From positions 185,569 to 249,568 of the forward strand of contig CAYPIE010000001.1 in the NCBI GenBank assembly GCA_964410665.1: a stretch of DNA of 64,000 bases, in the 5' to 3' direction. The stretch comes from CAYPIE01 sp964410665. Lineage in GTDB: Bacteria; Planctomycetota; Planctomycetia; Gemmatales; Gemmataceae. Each line of letters opens with the position of its first letter. The stretch's first letter is position 1. This document shows positions 19,301-28,162 of this stretch, in pieces. A program made the position numbers and the translations under genes. Under the pieces are notes generated by a model that worked only from the letters and a program-made list of their open reading frames with translations, was not told the origin of the DNA and ran no database searches.

Positions 19301-21604
19301 GTCCGTGACGTCCTCGACCACAACCAGGTCAGCATCTGGCGCGGCCCCCTGTAATTCCGTGGCATCGATCCGATCTAACGCGCTTTCACTACCACCCAAG
19401 CTGGTGACGAGTGGAACATTGACTGCATAGAGAGTTTGCAGATCCGTACCGATCTGCGTTTGATAGATGCCGCTTTGTGTCGTATCGGATAATAACAAGA
19501 AAGCCGCGTCATTTTGACCAACAATCGGCACCGATTGATTTTCCCCATCCGGAAAGCGCACGCTTGCATTCAGTCCGACATAACCAATGGATAAATAATC
19601 CTGAATCGGCTCCCCAACCAGGATGCTCTGCCGTTGATTGCCGGCTTCCAGCGTGCGGAAAACCTCCTGCAATAGTGGCAAAAAACTGGGCGAGAGCGGC
19701 CAGCTGTTCCAGTCGGTGTTGAAACTGCTCGTAAACAGAAGCACCTTTCCGCGAAGCTTCGACCATTCCAGCAGAGCGGGAGCCAGCCGACGTGCGGAAG
19801 CATTGGGGTCGCTCGGCTCCCCCGGCACAAAACGCAATCGGGTCCTTACCGGGGTTTCGCGTGGCAGCGGTTCGAGTCCGACGAACGCTTGGAAGCGTGC
19901 GGTGGCCAGACTGGCGCGTTCGTCGTCGGCACGGAAGGCAGACAGGGGGGCCTGCTGAAAACTCGACTCATCTCCGTAAAGGGTGAAGTAGCTGCCTTCT
20001 TGAGCACGAACAACTTCGGTGAAGCGAACGGGCAGGATACCCTTACCACCAGAATATAATAATGTATTATAGTTTGTCAGATGCTTGGCAGCGTTTGGGC
20101 CCAGCCCGAAGACAATGTTGCCACCACGACGAAGGTGGGCTTCGAGCCGGGCGATCTCATTACTGGTAAAACCCGGCATGTCGCAGAAAAACACCGTTGA
20201 GGCCTGATTCAGATCGCCCAAGCGAACATCGGCAAACTCGCGTCGTGACAGCACCTTAGGCTGGGCCGGGTAGGTGGTAAGGCGGACTCGCTCGGGAAAG
20301 GGATTTAATGCCCGCTTGAGCCATTCCGACCCACGGGCCAGGGGCTCGGGAGCTGGCTTACCATTCACGACCAGGACTGGCACCTGATTCCGAACCATGA
20401 CTGCCATGGTTCGCGTGTTGTCGAGTTCCAATATGTCGCTATCTAGACGTACCTGTAGCACATACTGCCCAGGGGTTGGGAAGCGGATGGGGAAGCTTAC
20501 CGGCAGACTCGCTCCTGCTGGGATCGGCACGACCCGTTCGTCCTGGCGGGTCATGGCGATGGGTGCAAGGGGCCGATCGACCAGCGCCGCATCGGCATTG
20601 GGCGCGCGGAGCTTCCCAATCAGCAACGACACGCGCACTTCGGGTTGCTCGACGGGACTAAAGTTATTCACCGTCGCCGTGACGGCATCGGTCACGTTGG
20701 TCAGCACCAGCGGTTCATTCAGTCGAACATCGGTAATCGCCAGATTCGGACTATCGGTACCGGCCAGATCGACGAACACCACCCGAGCGCGCCGAGCAAT
20801 CTGCCGCCAAGCCCGACTTAAACCCAGCTGCTGAGCCGGGCTCGCCTCCGGGACCGAGACCCCCGTAGGCTCCGATTTCTCTAGCGAGGGAAGATTCCAG
20901 CTGGAACGCTGCAAATCCGAGAAGAAGATCACTTCACGCCGGGCGAACTTCGCCGGGGAGCGGGCAACCAGATCAGCTACCTGTTCCATCCCACCCGACA
21001 GGTCGGCGATCCCATGGGGTAACTCGAGTTTGCGGAGATACTCGAGCACCTTCTCCGGATCATCGGCAGGACCGGGAACGATGACTTCAGCGGGATTGCT
21101 TAGAAAGACCAAGCTGAAGCCATCTCCGACTGGTGCTTCGCGAAGAATTTCCTCCGCCTGTTGCCGGGCCCAGTCAAAGCGGGTTTGACCGTCTCGTTGG
21201 GCCCCGAGGCTCAACGAGCCATCAAGAACCAAGATGTGATGGGTACGTCCGGAATCGGCAAGCGGCTGGAGCCCGGCCGGGAACCAACGCTGCCATAGGC
21301 GTTCCGCCCACGGGGTAATGCTGGCCAACGCCAAGACCAGCAACAACAACAGTAACATGCGGGTGGCTAGGAGGAACCACTGCTCTAACCGCAAGCGGCG
21401 GACGTTTTTCTTCTGTGCGGCCAGCAAAAAACGCATAGCAGCCCAGTCAACAACACGATGACGTCGCCGATTCAGTAAATGGATCAGGACGGGCACGGAC
21501 AACACCGCGCCGGCGATCCCGAGGGTCAGTCCGGGCGTGGAAAACAGAAAGCCCAGCAAAGGGGGTGGCAATACGACGGCCCCGAGGCTGAGGAGGATGG
21601 TCAT
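16391..21604 (-). CDS. BatA-like/VWA + VWA/glutamine-amidotransferase-like giant fusion protein
   Basis: From ATG 21604 (GGAG upstream) it encodes 1737 residues. Residues 1-100 are the BatA-type N-terminus (LLNRRRHRVVDWAAMRFL followed by a hydrophobic helix). A first VWA domain has the DxSxS-type LDGSLSLG near 125-135. Paired hydrophobic helices follow near 800-850. A second membrane block (about 890-975) leads into a second VWA domain with IDDSRSM near 985. A glutamine-amidotransferase-like region starts near 1275 (LYIEGYPRYEY) and a last membrane helix lies near 1710-1728. Planctomycete genomes usually encode the two halves as adjacent genes; here one frame spans both. The VWA MIDAS motifs suggest metal-dependent protein contacts. 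Confidence 0.85.
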   Translation of the reverse strand: MTILLSLGAVVLPPPLLGFLFSTPGLTLGIAGAVLSVPVLIHLLNRRRHRVVDWAAMRFLLAAQKKNVRRLRLEQWFLLATRMLLLLLLVLALASITPWAERLWQRWFPAGLQPLADSGRTHHILVLDGSLSLGAQRDGQTRFDWARQQAEEILREAPVGDGFSLVFLSNPAEVIVPGPADDPEKVLEYLRKLELPHGIADLSGGMEQVADLVARSPAKFARREVIFFSDLQRSSWNLPSLEKSEPTGVSVPEASPAQQLGLSRAWRQIARRARVVFVDLAGTDSPNLAITDVRLNEPLVLTNVTDAVTATVNNFSPVEQPEVRVSLLIGKLRAPNADAALVDRPLAPIAMTRQDERVVPIPAGASLPVSFPIRFPTPGQYVLQVRLDSDILELDNTRTMAVMVRNQVPVLVVNGKPAPEPLARGSEWLKRALNPFPERVRLTTYPAQPKVLSRREFADVRLGDLNQASTVFFCDMPGFTSNEIARLEAHLRRGGNIVFGLGPNAAKHLTNYNTLLYSGGKGILPVRFTEVVRAQEGSYFTLYGDESSFQQAPLSAFRADDERASLATARFQAFVGLEPLPRETPVRTRLRFVPGEPSDPNASARRLAPALLEWSKLRGKVLLFTSSFNTDWNSWPLSPSFLPLLQEVFRTLEAGNQRQSILVGEPIQDYLSIGYVGLNASVRFPDGENQSVPIVGQNDAAFLLLSDTTQSGIYQTQIGTDLQTLYAVNVPLVTSLGGSESALDRIDATELQGAAPDADLVVVEDVTDIPAPRRLLVHSGESHEAEPIEPRGPAIARLLLLCVLGLMLLEMILAWRFGAARSSPGTIDRGTPSRWGWLLGLSWLLILLVLTLLATLVHAEWSGQFLGFLPNDWLSPLERYLEVPEAAPGEGTEWRLGYLPFLTGQSITDRWLVAGLGLTIVLFILVIYRLEYQAVGSSTGTWLWHRLLPVALLRISLFVLLLCVLLPQLRLFFDRESWPDVVLLIDDSRSMSKIDAFTDPEVQARAKELAALEGLPEANRLQLAQALVLRGETDWLTRLLQQRRVKVHVYHVAAVPELLGEVSQIDQVPELVGRIAALRPEGNASELGRAIRSILKSFRGGSLASVILLSDGVICHERNYLPTSAGEDEFTSASQFAARMGVPLFLVGIGDAVEPFDLILSDLQVDDVVRVGDRLVFEARLALQGSAKGPDVADQVPIILYEKNKDTWVERTREQITVDHTGKPVKVRLLYAPEEAGEKVYRLAVAEQAEERITTNNRLQRTILVTEAKRLRVLYIEGYPRYEYRYIKTLLERELASEKGTRSLELRVVQLDADEQHFLQDRTVLSGLPTRQELYENYDVVILGDVDPRGQLANSDANLEMLADFVRERGGGLLMIAGRQFAPNAYKDTPLADLLPIRFDVQNGAPGTLPDPDQTYHPQLTSIGQSHPLFRFAPDAAKNASIWNRLEPMVWFASGYRRKLSAEVLVTHPTRPAELGSEEKTQQTPSVTFQEKHPLVLQQFVGSGRVMFFGLDETWRWRKRENYPYFNQFWIQCVRSLARNRLGRTEIRLDRQTPYRENEPIRVTVRFPDDAPPPEETTRVKVLAERFAKSPGENRDERSDKEREVQTLELRQLEGTRATYEMLLTRTPIGSYRFRLIEPIGPGTPPTAEAQVLPPAAELDQLQMNVDGLQTAAQQSQGKFYRLAQANNLVDDLPDGPRVALNQPRPPWAIWNQSFILIIIICIFVVEWIARKQWRLV

Positions 21605-21658
21605 GCACGGCTCCGCGAGTATCTCGAAGTCAGCCTCCAAAGGCGTCGCACGGCTGGA

Positions 21659-22549
21659 TCAGCCACGCCCTCGTTCACTTAAGTAGCTGGCCAGACGGAG
21701 TCCCAACGCATCGGCGGCACTGAGTGGGACATAGTCGACCCGATGATCCTTACAGCCTTGTTGGATTTGGGTGAGAAAGGCCTCAAGCTCGGCCAGGTAG
21801 GCCTGACGTACGCCGCGGGGATCCGTCAGTAACTGGGGCCATTCTTCCAGTCCACGAAACAGCGTGGTTTGCTGGAAGGGGAAGTCGCGTTCGGCGGGAT
21901 CGAGTACATGAAACACGATCACCTCGTGCTGGGCGTAGCGGAGATGCCGCAGTCCCTCCAGGAGCGGTTCCGGTTCATCGAACAGATCGCTAAACAGCAA
22001 CAGCACGCATCGGCGGGAGATCCGTTCCGCCAGATGATGGAAAACCTCGCCGACGTTGGTTTTCGCCGGGGCGGGTCCGGTACAGAGGATCCGCAACATT
22101 TCCTGCAGTTGGGTCGGGTTGCTCGAGGGACGTAGCATGGTACGGACTTGATGATCAAAGGTGACCAGTCCTGCTGAGTCTCCCTGATTCACCAACAGAT
22201 ACGCCAACGCCATGGCCGCCTGGCAAGCTACGTCATACTTACTACGCTCCCCGGAACCATAGCGCATAGATTCGCTGGCATCGATGATACACCATGCGAT
22301 CAAGTTGGTTTCGAGCTCATACTGCTTGAGATAGAAGCGATCGTTGCGAGCAAAAACCTTCCAGTCAATATGTTTGAAATCATCTCCTGGAACGTACTCG
22401 CGATGTTGGGCGAATTCTACCGAAAAGCCATGTTGGGCAGATCGATGCAAACCGGAAAGATACCCCGCCACAATCTGGCGGGCGCTGAGTTCCAGAGCCT
22501 GCATTCGGGCCAGTGTATCCGGATCGAGATAAGTCGTGGCGTCGGTCAT
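21659..22549 (-). CDS. DUF58 domain-containing protein
   Basis: Contains the DUF58 signature YVPGDDFKHIDWKVFARND followed by a VWA-like IIDASESM metal-site motif and a Rossmann-like C-terminal half. DUF58 proteins are regular partners of MoxR AAA+ ATPases and BatA-type VWA proteins. Length 296 residues, typical. It sits between the MoxR gene (47 bases upstream) and the giant fusion protein. The start ATG 22549 has no strong Shine-Dalgarno, consistent with coupling to the preceding gene or with structure-controlled initiation. Confidence 0.88.
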   Translation of the reverse strand: MTDATTYLDPDTLARMQALELSARQIVAGYLSGLHRSAQHGFSVEFAQHREYVPGDDFKHIDWKVFARNDRFYLKQYELETNLIAWCIIDASESMRYGSGERSKYDVACQAAMALAYLLVNQGDSAGLVTFDHQVRTMLRPSSNPTQLQEMLRILCTGPAPAKTNVGEVFHHLAERISRRCVLLLFSDLFDEPEPLLEGLRHLRYAQHEVIVFHVLDPAERDFPFQQTTLFRGLEEWPQLLTDPRGVRQAYLAELEAFLTQIQQGCKDHRVDYVPLSAADALGLRLASYLSERGRG

Positions 22550-22577
22550 CAGTTGGCCGTTGGGGGTCCATCTTCCG

Positions 22578-22597
22578 ACCCGTCCAGGTGGACGGGT
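22578..22597 (-). promoter_or_regulatory. Intercistronic hairpin between moxR-like and DUF58 genes
   Basis: An 8-bp perfect stem (22578-22585 with 22590-22597; ACCCGTCC/GGACGGGT) with a four-base loop lies immediately after, and touches, the MoxR stop codon, 29 bases before the DUF58 start. On the transcript this could attenuate downstream expression or protect the upstream mRNA end. No U-run follows. Confidence 0.4.
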
Positions 22598-23625
22598 TAT
22601 TCCTGGGTGGCCTCGCGTGGCAGCATATCGATCAGACGTTGGACAATGTCATCTGGGCGCACCCGATCGGCCTCGGCATTGAAGTTGGTAAGGATCCGAT
22701 GCCGTAACACCGGTCGTGCGACGGCCTGAATGTCCTCAATGGCGACATAGTGCCGGCCCTGAAGCACAGCTCGCACTTGTCCCGCCCAGACCAGAAACTG
22801 ACTGGCTCGAGGACCCGCACCCCAGGTGACATACTTACGCACGACCTCAGGTGCCTCCACATCCTCCTTGCGCGTCGAGCGGGTGAGTCGCATCGCATAG
22901 CGAATGACATACGGTGCCACTGGCACCTGCTTGACGAGTTGTTGAAGTGCCAGCAACTCCTCGCCATTGACCACATGTTCCACCGGGCTCTGCAAACGAG
23001 CCGTCGTCGCCTCGATGATGCGGTATTCTTCATCCTCGGTCGGATAGTCGACCTTGACGTTGAACATGAAGCGGTCTTGCTGTGCCTCCGGCAAAGGGTA
23101 GGTGCCTTCTTGCTCGATTGGGTTCTGGGTCGCCAGCACAAAGAAGGGGGTCGGAAGCTTGTGCCGTTGCCCTCCCACTGTCACTTGGCCTTCTTGCATA
23201 GCCTCGAGCAGGGCTGCCTGGGTCTTGGGCGGGGTCCGGTTGATTTCATCGGCCAAGACCACATTGGCGAACAGCGGGCCATGCAGGAATTGAAACACCC
23301 GCTGTCCACTGGCGCGATCCTCACGCAGCACATCGGTCCCGGTGATATCCGAGGGCATTAAGTCCGGAGTGAACTGAATCCGGTTGAAGGTCAGTTGCAT
23401 CGCGTTGGCCAGGGTGCGAATCATGAGCGTCTTGGCCAGTCCTGGAACGCCAACCAACAAGCAATGGCCTTGAGCAAACAAACCGATGAGCAGCTGATCG
23501 AGCACTTCTCGCTGGCCGACAATCATCTTCTCACATTCGCTCAGAATGCGTTGATAGACCTCTTTGAGCCGTTCCAATCCGGTAAGATCATCGGCGAGTT
23601 CGGCGTGGATCACTTCTTCTTCCAC
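22597..23625 (-). CDS. MoxR-family AAA+ ATPase
   Basis: A chaperone-like ATPase with Walker A GVPGLAKT, Walker B VLADEINR followed by TPPKTQAALLEAMQE, and sensor 1 LATQNPIEQEGTYPLPEAQQDRF. At 342 residues it is of standard MoxR length. MoxR proteins act on VWA-domain partners, here the DUF58 protein and the BatA-VWA fusion just downstream. The start is GTG at 23625, preceded by GGAG at a spacing of eight bases. Identification is firm; the substrate is not known. Confidence 0.92.
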   Translation of the reverse strand: MEEEVIHAELADDLTGLERLKEVYQRILSECEKMIVGQREVLDQLLIGLFAQGHCLLVGVPGLAKTLMIRTLANAMQLTFNRIQFTPDLMPSDITGTDVLREDRASGQRVFQFLHGPLFANVVLADEINRTPPKTQAALLEAMQEGQVTVGGQRHKLPTPFFVLATQNPIEQEGTYPLPEAQQDRFMFNVKVDYPTEDEEYRIIEATTARLQSPVEHVVNGEELLALQQLVKQVPVAPYVIRYAMRLTRSTRKEDVEAPEVVRKYVTWGAGPRASQFLVWAGQVRAVLQGRHYVAIEDIQAVARPVLRHRILTNFNAEADRVRPDDIVQRLIDMLPREATQE

Positions 23626-23697
23626 AGATACTACTCCGCGTGCTTGGATTGCTTAGGCGAAGGCTTACCCGCATCTCGGGGTTGCGATCGATTCGGT

Positions 23698-26600
23698 TTA
23701 CGGCATTGATTGCGCATCCAGACCGGTTAAGTCGGAGGCAAAGCCAAGCAATCGCGTCGGCAACAAGACCACCAAATAATTTCCACCGACAAGTACCGGA
23801 GTACCCATGCTTGCATTCGGCCAGGAGAGTTGTTGCAGGCTGAGTCCATCGGCTGCGTCCAGTCCATGCAGACTGATTCTCGAAGCATCATACCACGTCG
23901 GTGCGCTTGACCACCAGTCGCGCAACTGCTTTTGCCAGGAAAAACCGCATCTGTTTGGTACGAGCAACAGACTGCCGCCGACCGCCCGCACTCGCCAGCG
24001 TTGCTCGGACGACGCACCCGGCAATACGATTCGCCAAGATGGCTGTCCATTGCTGAAGCGAACGCTTATCACCTCCGAACCGACTGGGAGAATGATGGAT
24101 TCACCGAGCACATCGCCTTCGGCGAGCCGGCCCACGTCCCGGATCCGCTCGGACCATTTGCCTCGGCCGGTGCGGACATCCAGTAAGCGCAGCTCATCGG
24201 CATCATTCCGTGAAACCCGGACCAGTAAGAAGCGGTTATCCACTGGCCGGAGTTCGCTGGTGCTGCCAAATAAACTGGTTACCGGAGCGATCGTATGAAT
24301 CCAGACCGGTCGACGCTGACGGAGGTTATAACGTACAACGGACTGCCGATTGGGTGCGAATAGTACTTCATCCTGGTTGATGAAGATTGGCGGCTGGGCC
24401 CAGGGTACGGTTGGTGCGGATGCTTCCGTAGGCGATCCTGGATTCCAGTCCGGGGCGAGCCGCTGATAAACTTTGCCGTCGGCCGTCTTCAACGTAAGCA
24501 AGGTACCATCCGATTGTTGGAGCAAGACCCAGGTCTTGTTGGCAGCATAGGCCGCAGTGAACTGCACGCCAAAGCTATTGCCGGTAGCCTGCACCTGCCA
24601 GCCGACTTCACCTGTGTTACTCTGCAACGCCAAAAGAGTATCAGGATCATAGCGGCAAAGGACCCAGCCACCCGCCAGGCGAAAGGTGGATAGTCGCGGT
24701 CGATCGTTGACCGGCTCGGCCAGTCGAGCCGGCCACTCAGGCGCATCACCGAGAGGGTCCAGGGTGGGAGTCGTCCACGTCCAACGAATTTGCCCATTTT
24801 CCTGAAGGCGGGCAACTCCTTGTGATCCCGCGATCACCCAGCCATCCATGAGTCGCTCAGCGTGCGACGGCGAGAAAGCGAGGCGGATTTGGAACAATCG
24901 TTCGCCCGTGTTCGCATCAAAACTGTGGACGCTGTTGTGTCTACTCAGAAGGAAGGTTCCGCCCCGGATGGGGGTGACCCTCCCAGGAATCTCGTTGCCC
25001 ACAAAAGGGCGAAGCGGCACCAATCGCTCCTGTACAGGGGTTTCCCAGACTCGTTGGAGTGGTAAAGCGAGTCCTAGCGGTTCGGGTTCGGGAACAGGTA
25101 GTTCCTCCCCTGGCAATCTCGTTGGCTCGGTTCCAAGTTGTTGTTCGTGCACTAACCTTGTAGCTCTTCTGGGAAGCCCGGCGCTGTTGATAAGTGTCAT
25201 CCCCGAATCGGTGAGGTTCGTTCGCACTCGGTCCCAGGCAGCGGGTTGCTGGCCGACCTCGCTGATCTCGGCGAGCCGGGCTAGCGCGCGGACCTGCCAG
25301 GGCCGAGGAAAGGGCGGATCCATGCTGAGGATACGTTGCCACCACATGCGGGCGTCGGGTCGATGCTGACGACGTAAAGCCGCCTCAGCGGTATCATTGA
25401 TCAAGTCGAATGCTCGTTGAGTGGCTAAGGCCGCGGTTGCCAGATCCGCTTGAGTCCGACAGCGACCGAAGCTAGCCAACGCGGCTTCGATTTGCCCGGC
25501 CTCGGCCTGGGCCAAACCCAGGCGGTAGCGAGACCATGGATGGTTCGGGCGCCGCTGAGCACCTTCTTGCCGGATGTCCAGATCCTCGTTTTCCGTAAGG
25601 AAGCCCTGGATTTGGCTGGCTTGCACGGCGATCAAGCAGCCATCGCTTAACGCCAAGTTTCCTGCGATACCATGTAATGGAGCCCGCAGCGGTCGGCCGG
25701 TGTCCGCATTTAGGAAGTACAATCCTGCGCGTGTCGGCCAAAACACTACCTTGCCCCGGACAAAACCTTGGCCGAGACTTTGCGTTCCTCCGGAGAGATG
25801 ATGTCCCCAACCGTGCTCCGAACGGGTGGTGCTCCCCGTCTGGAGGTTGACCCCCCAAATGCCAGGAACCGCGCCCCCAGTGGTACACACCGCGACTGTC
25901 TCGGTGGTGCCGAGCAGCTGTTCGACATGGAGATTGTCGTTGTGCCAGAGTAGTCTTCCGGTGACGGCGTGCAGGCACAGCAACCCCATGGCGTCCGCGG
26001 GAGCCGCGAGGATCTGGCTCCCGCTGACCAGACAGGGACGCGGTGAGGCGGGGGGATTTCGTTCCGTAGGCAGGCCATCCCGATGCGGATAGCGATAGGC
26101 CCAAATCCGCTCGCCATCACGTGCATCGAGGCTGACAATTACTCCGGAATGCGAGCAGTAAATCACCTGATCGCCCGCCAAGGTCAACAAATCATGCCGG
26201 TAACGTACTGGAGCATTTGGATTTGCTTTTCGCTCGCAGACATCACGCTCCCAGGCCAATTCTGGCGGCATGAATGGTCGACCTAAACCCACCATACAAA
26301 CAATCGAGGTGACGACTTTGTCCCCCTCGAAGCGACTGCGCGCCGTGAGCAAACAATCTCCGCGCAGCAGCGGAGTTCCCTCCCAGATGCGAATGGGACC
26401 CTTTTGGCTCGGCATCGCCGGGAGCCACCAATGCAGCTTGAGATTCTCGGGCAGGCCATGCTCATCGGGTCCCAGGCAAACCAGATAGCTCGCATGATCA
26501 TCGACTTGCCAGCCGGGCTGGTCTTTGCGACCAGTGGGGTTGGCCCGCATGGCCTGAGTTCCCAGTCGAGCATAAACATACTCGCCATAACTGGAGAGTG

Positions 26601-27723
26601 TGTAACAGATATTCACAGGGCTCGGTAGGCGTAGATCCACACTGGGGGCTTTCCCCAACTTCTTCAAGTCGATGCACGATGTTACCGCTCCGTTGTGGCG
26701 ATCGAAACGAAGGATGCGCTGGGCATCGTTGATCAGGACCTGATCACGATGGACGATGGGATGAAACACCAGCTCGGCCGGTCCAGGGACCAGCGGAGGC
26801 TGTTTGAAATCTAATAAATTAGAATCTTGTATATGCGGATTTTCGAGCACATCCGGGATCGTCTGCGTCCAGCTAGGAACATTCGGCCAGTAATAAGGTA
26901 AATCGGTTTGTCGGGCCGGATTGCGACTTGGATCTCCGGCAAAGGTACTCCAACTTGGCCGTCGGGGCATCCCGGTTGTACTGACTTGGCGAAATGCCGC
27001 TTTCAGTATGGCAAACAGCTTGTCTCGCCGCCCAGCAAGATAGCCACGCGTCTCGGGATACTGCTGGCCAAATCGCTCACATTCCTGTTCAGCCCGTTGG
27101 CGATCGCCGGCAAACAACGCAGCCATAATCTGCCGAGCATGCACTTCAGCCACCTTGACCTGGGGGTCGGGATAGTGGAGGGCCCGTGCACGATTCGGAC
27201 TTGTTTGCAATGGCGGTACCAGCCACTCCCAGTATTGGCGCGCCAAGGCGAAGGATCCTTGTTCGAAGGCCATGTCGCCGAGCAGAAGCAAGGCCGTCTC
27301 GCCTGCTCGGGTGCAGAAGGCCTCGGCTACAATCCGGCGTAGCGGACGCGGGTCTCGCTTGGCGATCCCTTCGTCGAGCCATTGCTTGGCCTGTGGCTCC
27401 AGCCGAGCTCGGTAAGCGGTCAAGGCCTCGGCCGGCAGACCAGCCAATCGCTCATGACAAATCCACCGGGCAGCCTGGGAGTGTTTCCCATCGAAGCTTA
27501 CCAAGTCATCACCCACTTCATCGAGGATGCGCAAATAGGCGTTGATCGCCGCTAACCAATCCTGGTTCTTGGCTTGCTGATCGGCCTCAAGGATCCGTTT
27601 ACCGGTCTGAGTCGATTGGCCGAGCAACATCGCCGGTTCGGTCGGCGTCGGGGGCTGCTGAAACGTGAACGCCGCCGGAGTCACCAGCAAAGCGATCAAA
27701 CAGACAATCCTCTGCGGCATCAT
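23698..27723 (-). CDS. Exported PQQ-like beta-propeller/TPR-like protein (1341 aa)
   Basis: A signal peptide (1-22, ending AFTFQQ) is followed by a helical TPR-like region to ~250, a first beta-propeller of PQQ/Trp-docking type repeats (about 280-700, with blades such as VSLDARDGERIWAYRYP and LHAVTGRLLWHN), a second TPR-like helical stretch (about 720-850), and a second propeller (about 900-1330, with SFDANTGERLF and LDVRTGRGKW blades). The PQQ name is by repeat type; no quinone-binding residues can be asserted. As the first gene of the minus-strand train it may be the extracytoplasmic scaffold or sensor of the system. Confidence 0.82.
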   Translation of the reverse strand: MMPQRIVCLIALLVTPAAFTFQQPPTPTEPAMLLGQSTQTGKRILEADQQAKNQDWLAAINAYLRILDEVGDDLVSFDGKHSQAARWICHERLAGLPAEALTAYRARLEPQAKQWLDEGIAKRDPRPLRRIVAEAFCTRAGETALLLLGDMAFEQGSFALARQYWEWLVPPLQTSPNRARALHYPDPQVKVAEVHARQIMAALFAGDRQRAEQECERFGQQYPETRGYLAGRRDKLFAILKAAFRQVSTTGMPRRPSWSTFAGDPSRNPARQTDLPYYWPNVPSWTQTIPDVLENPHIQDSNLLDFKQPPLVPGPAELVFHPIVHRDQVLINDAQRILRFDRHNGAVTSCIDLKKLGKAPSVDLRLPSPVNICYTLSSYGEYVYARLGTQAMRANPTGRKDQPGWQVDDHASYLVCLGPDEHGLPENLKLHWWLPAMPSQKGPIRIWEGTPLLRGDCLLTARSRFEGDKVVTSIVCMVGLGRPFMPPELAWERDVCERKANPNAPVRYRHDLLTLAGDQVIYCSHSGVIVSLDARDGERIWAYRYPHRDGLPTERNPPASPRPCLVSGSQILAAPADAMGLLCLHAVTGRLLWHNDNLHVEQLLGTTETVAVCTTGGAVPGIWGVNLQTGSTTRSEHGWGHHLSGGTQSLGQGFVRGKVVFWPTRAGLYFLNADTGRPLRAPLHGIAGNLALSDGCLIAVQASQIQGFLTENEDLDIRQEGAQRRPNHPWSRYRLGLAQAEAGQIEAALASFGRCRTQADLATAALATQRAFDLINDTAEAALRRQHRPDARMWWQRILSMDPPFPRPWQVRALARLAEISEVGQQPAAWDRVRTNLTDSGMTLINSAGLPRRATRLVHEQQLGTEPTRLPGEELPVPEPEPLGLALPLQRVWETPVQERLVPLRPFVGNEIPGRVTPIRGGTFLLSRHNSVHSFDANTGERLFQIRLAFSPSHAERLMDGWVIAGSQGVARLQENGQIRWTWTTPTLDPLGDAPEWPARLAEPVNDRPRLSTFRLAGGWVLCRYDPDTLLALQSNTGEVGWQVQATGNSFGVQFTAAYAANKTWVLLQQSDGTLLTLKTADGKVYQRLAPDWNPGSPTEASAPTVPWAQPPIFINQDEVLFAPNRQSVVRYNLRQRRPVWIHTIAPVTSLFGSTSELRPVDNRFLLVRVSRNDADELRLLDVRTGRGKWSERIRDVGRLAEGDVLGESIILPVGSEVISVRFSNGQPSWRIVLPGASSEQRWRVRAVGGSLLLVPNRCGFSWQKQLRDWWSSAPTWYDASRISLHGLDAADGLSLQQLSWPNASMGTPVLVGGNYLVVLLPTRLLGFASDLTGLDAQSMP

Positions 27724-27815
27724 GATCGGTGGAGCCTCAATACGATTGGCGGACGATCAATCCCATTCCATTCTGGAGGATTCGAGCTACCTGGCAAGAG
27801 AAGCACCGCGATCTA

Positions 27816-27835
27816 ACCGCAGCCAAGGCTGCGGT
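27816..27835. promoter_or_regulatory. Near-perfect palindrome upstream of the beta-propeller gene
   Basis: Two 9-base arms (27816-27824 and 27827-27835; ACCGCAGCC and GGCTGCGGT) are separated by two bases. Such a short centre suits a dimeric regulator's operator better than an RNA hairpin, though it could also end the upstream minus-strand transcript. It lies about 93 bases before the ATG at 27723. Confidence 0.4.
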
Positions 27836-27916
27836 GAAATGGTCCGAAGGGACGAGTTTTCGGCAAAGCGTTCTTGCAATAAGCCAAGAGAAAGAACAGG
27901 AATTGATCTTAGAAAG

Positions 27917-27946
27917 TAAATAATTTGTTCAGAAATGAATTGTCAT
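27917..27946 (-). promoter_or_regulatory. Possible promoter for the seven-gene train
   Basis: On the minus strand an ATGACA box (27941-27946) is followed after 18 bases by TATTTA (27917-27922) in the most AT-rich part of this spacer. Both boxes deviate from sigma-70 consensus, so this is a weak prediction. The start codon at 27723 would leave a ~190-base leader containing the palindrome at 27816-27835. Confidence 0.3.
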
Positions 27947-28162
27947 GCGGCTTGAGCGCCCGTCTCGTTGAATCGATCATGACCGATGAGCAAGCCCTGC
28001 TCCATGCCTGGATGGTCTCAGTGTATCGATGGTGGACCCGTCCAAGAGGCAGCGGACTCGTTCTGGGACAGGCACTTGCTCTGGTTCGCACAGCGGTTGG
28101 TGATCGGTCCGAGGCTGCCCAAACAGAGATGTCAAGCCGTATCTGGATAGCGCCTATTTCGC

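Larger units (their letters stand above)
27724..28162. other. 439-base non-coding region upstream of the seven-gene train
   Basis: Separates the start of the beta-propeller gene (27723, minus strand) from the end of the acyltransferase gene (28163). Open frames exist here on both strands but none has a ribosome site, signal or recognisable protein pattern. It contains a palindrome and an AT-rich promoter-like stretch, listed separately. Confidence 0.6.
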
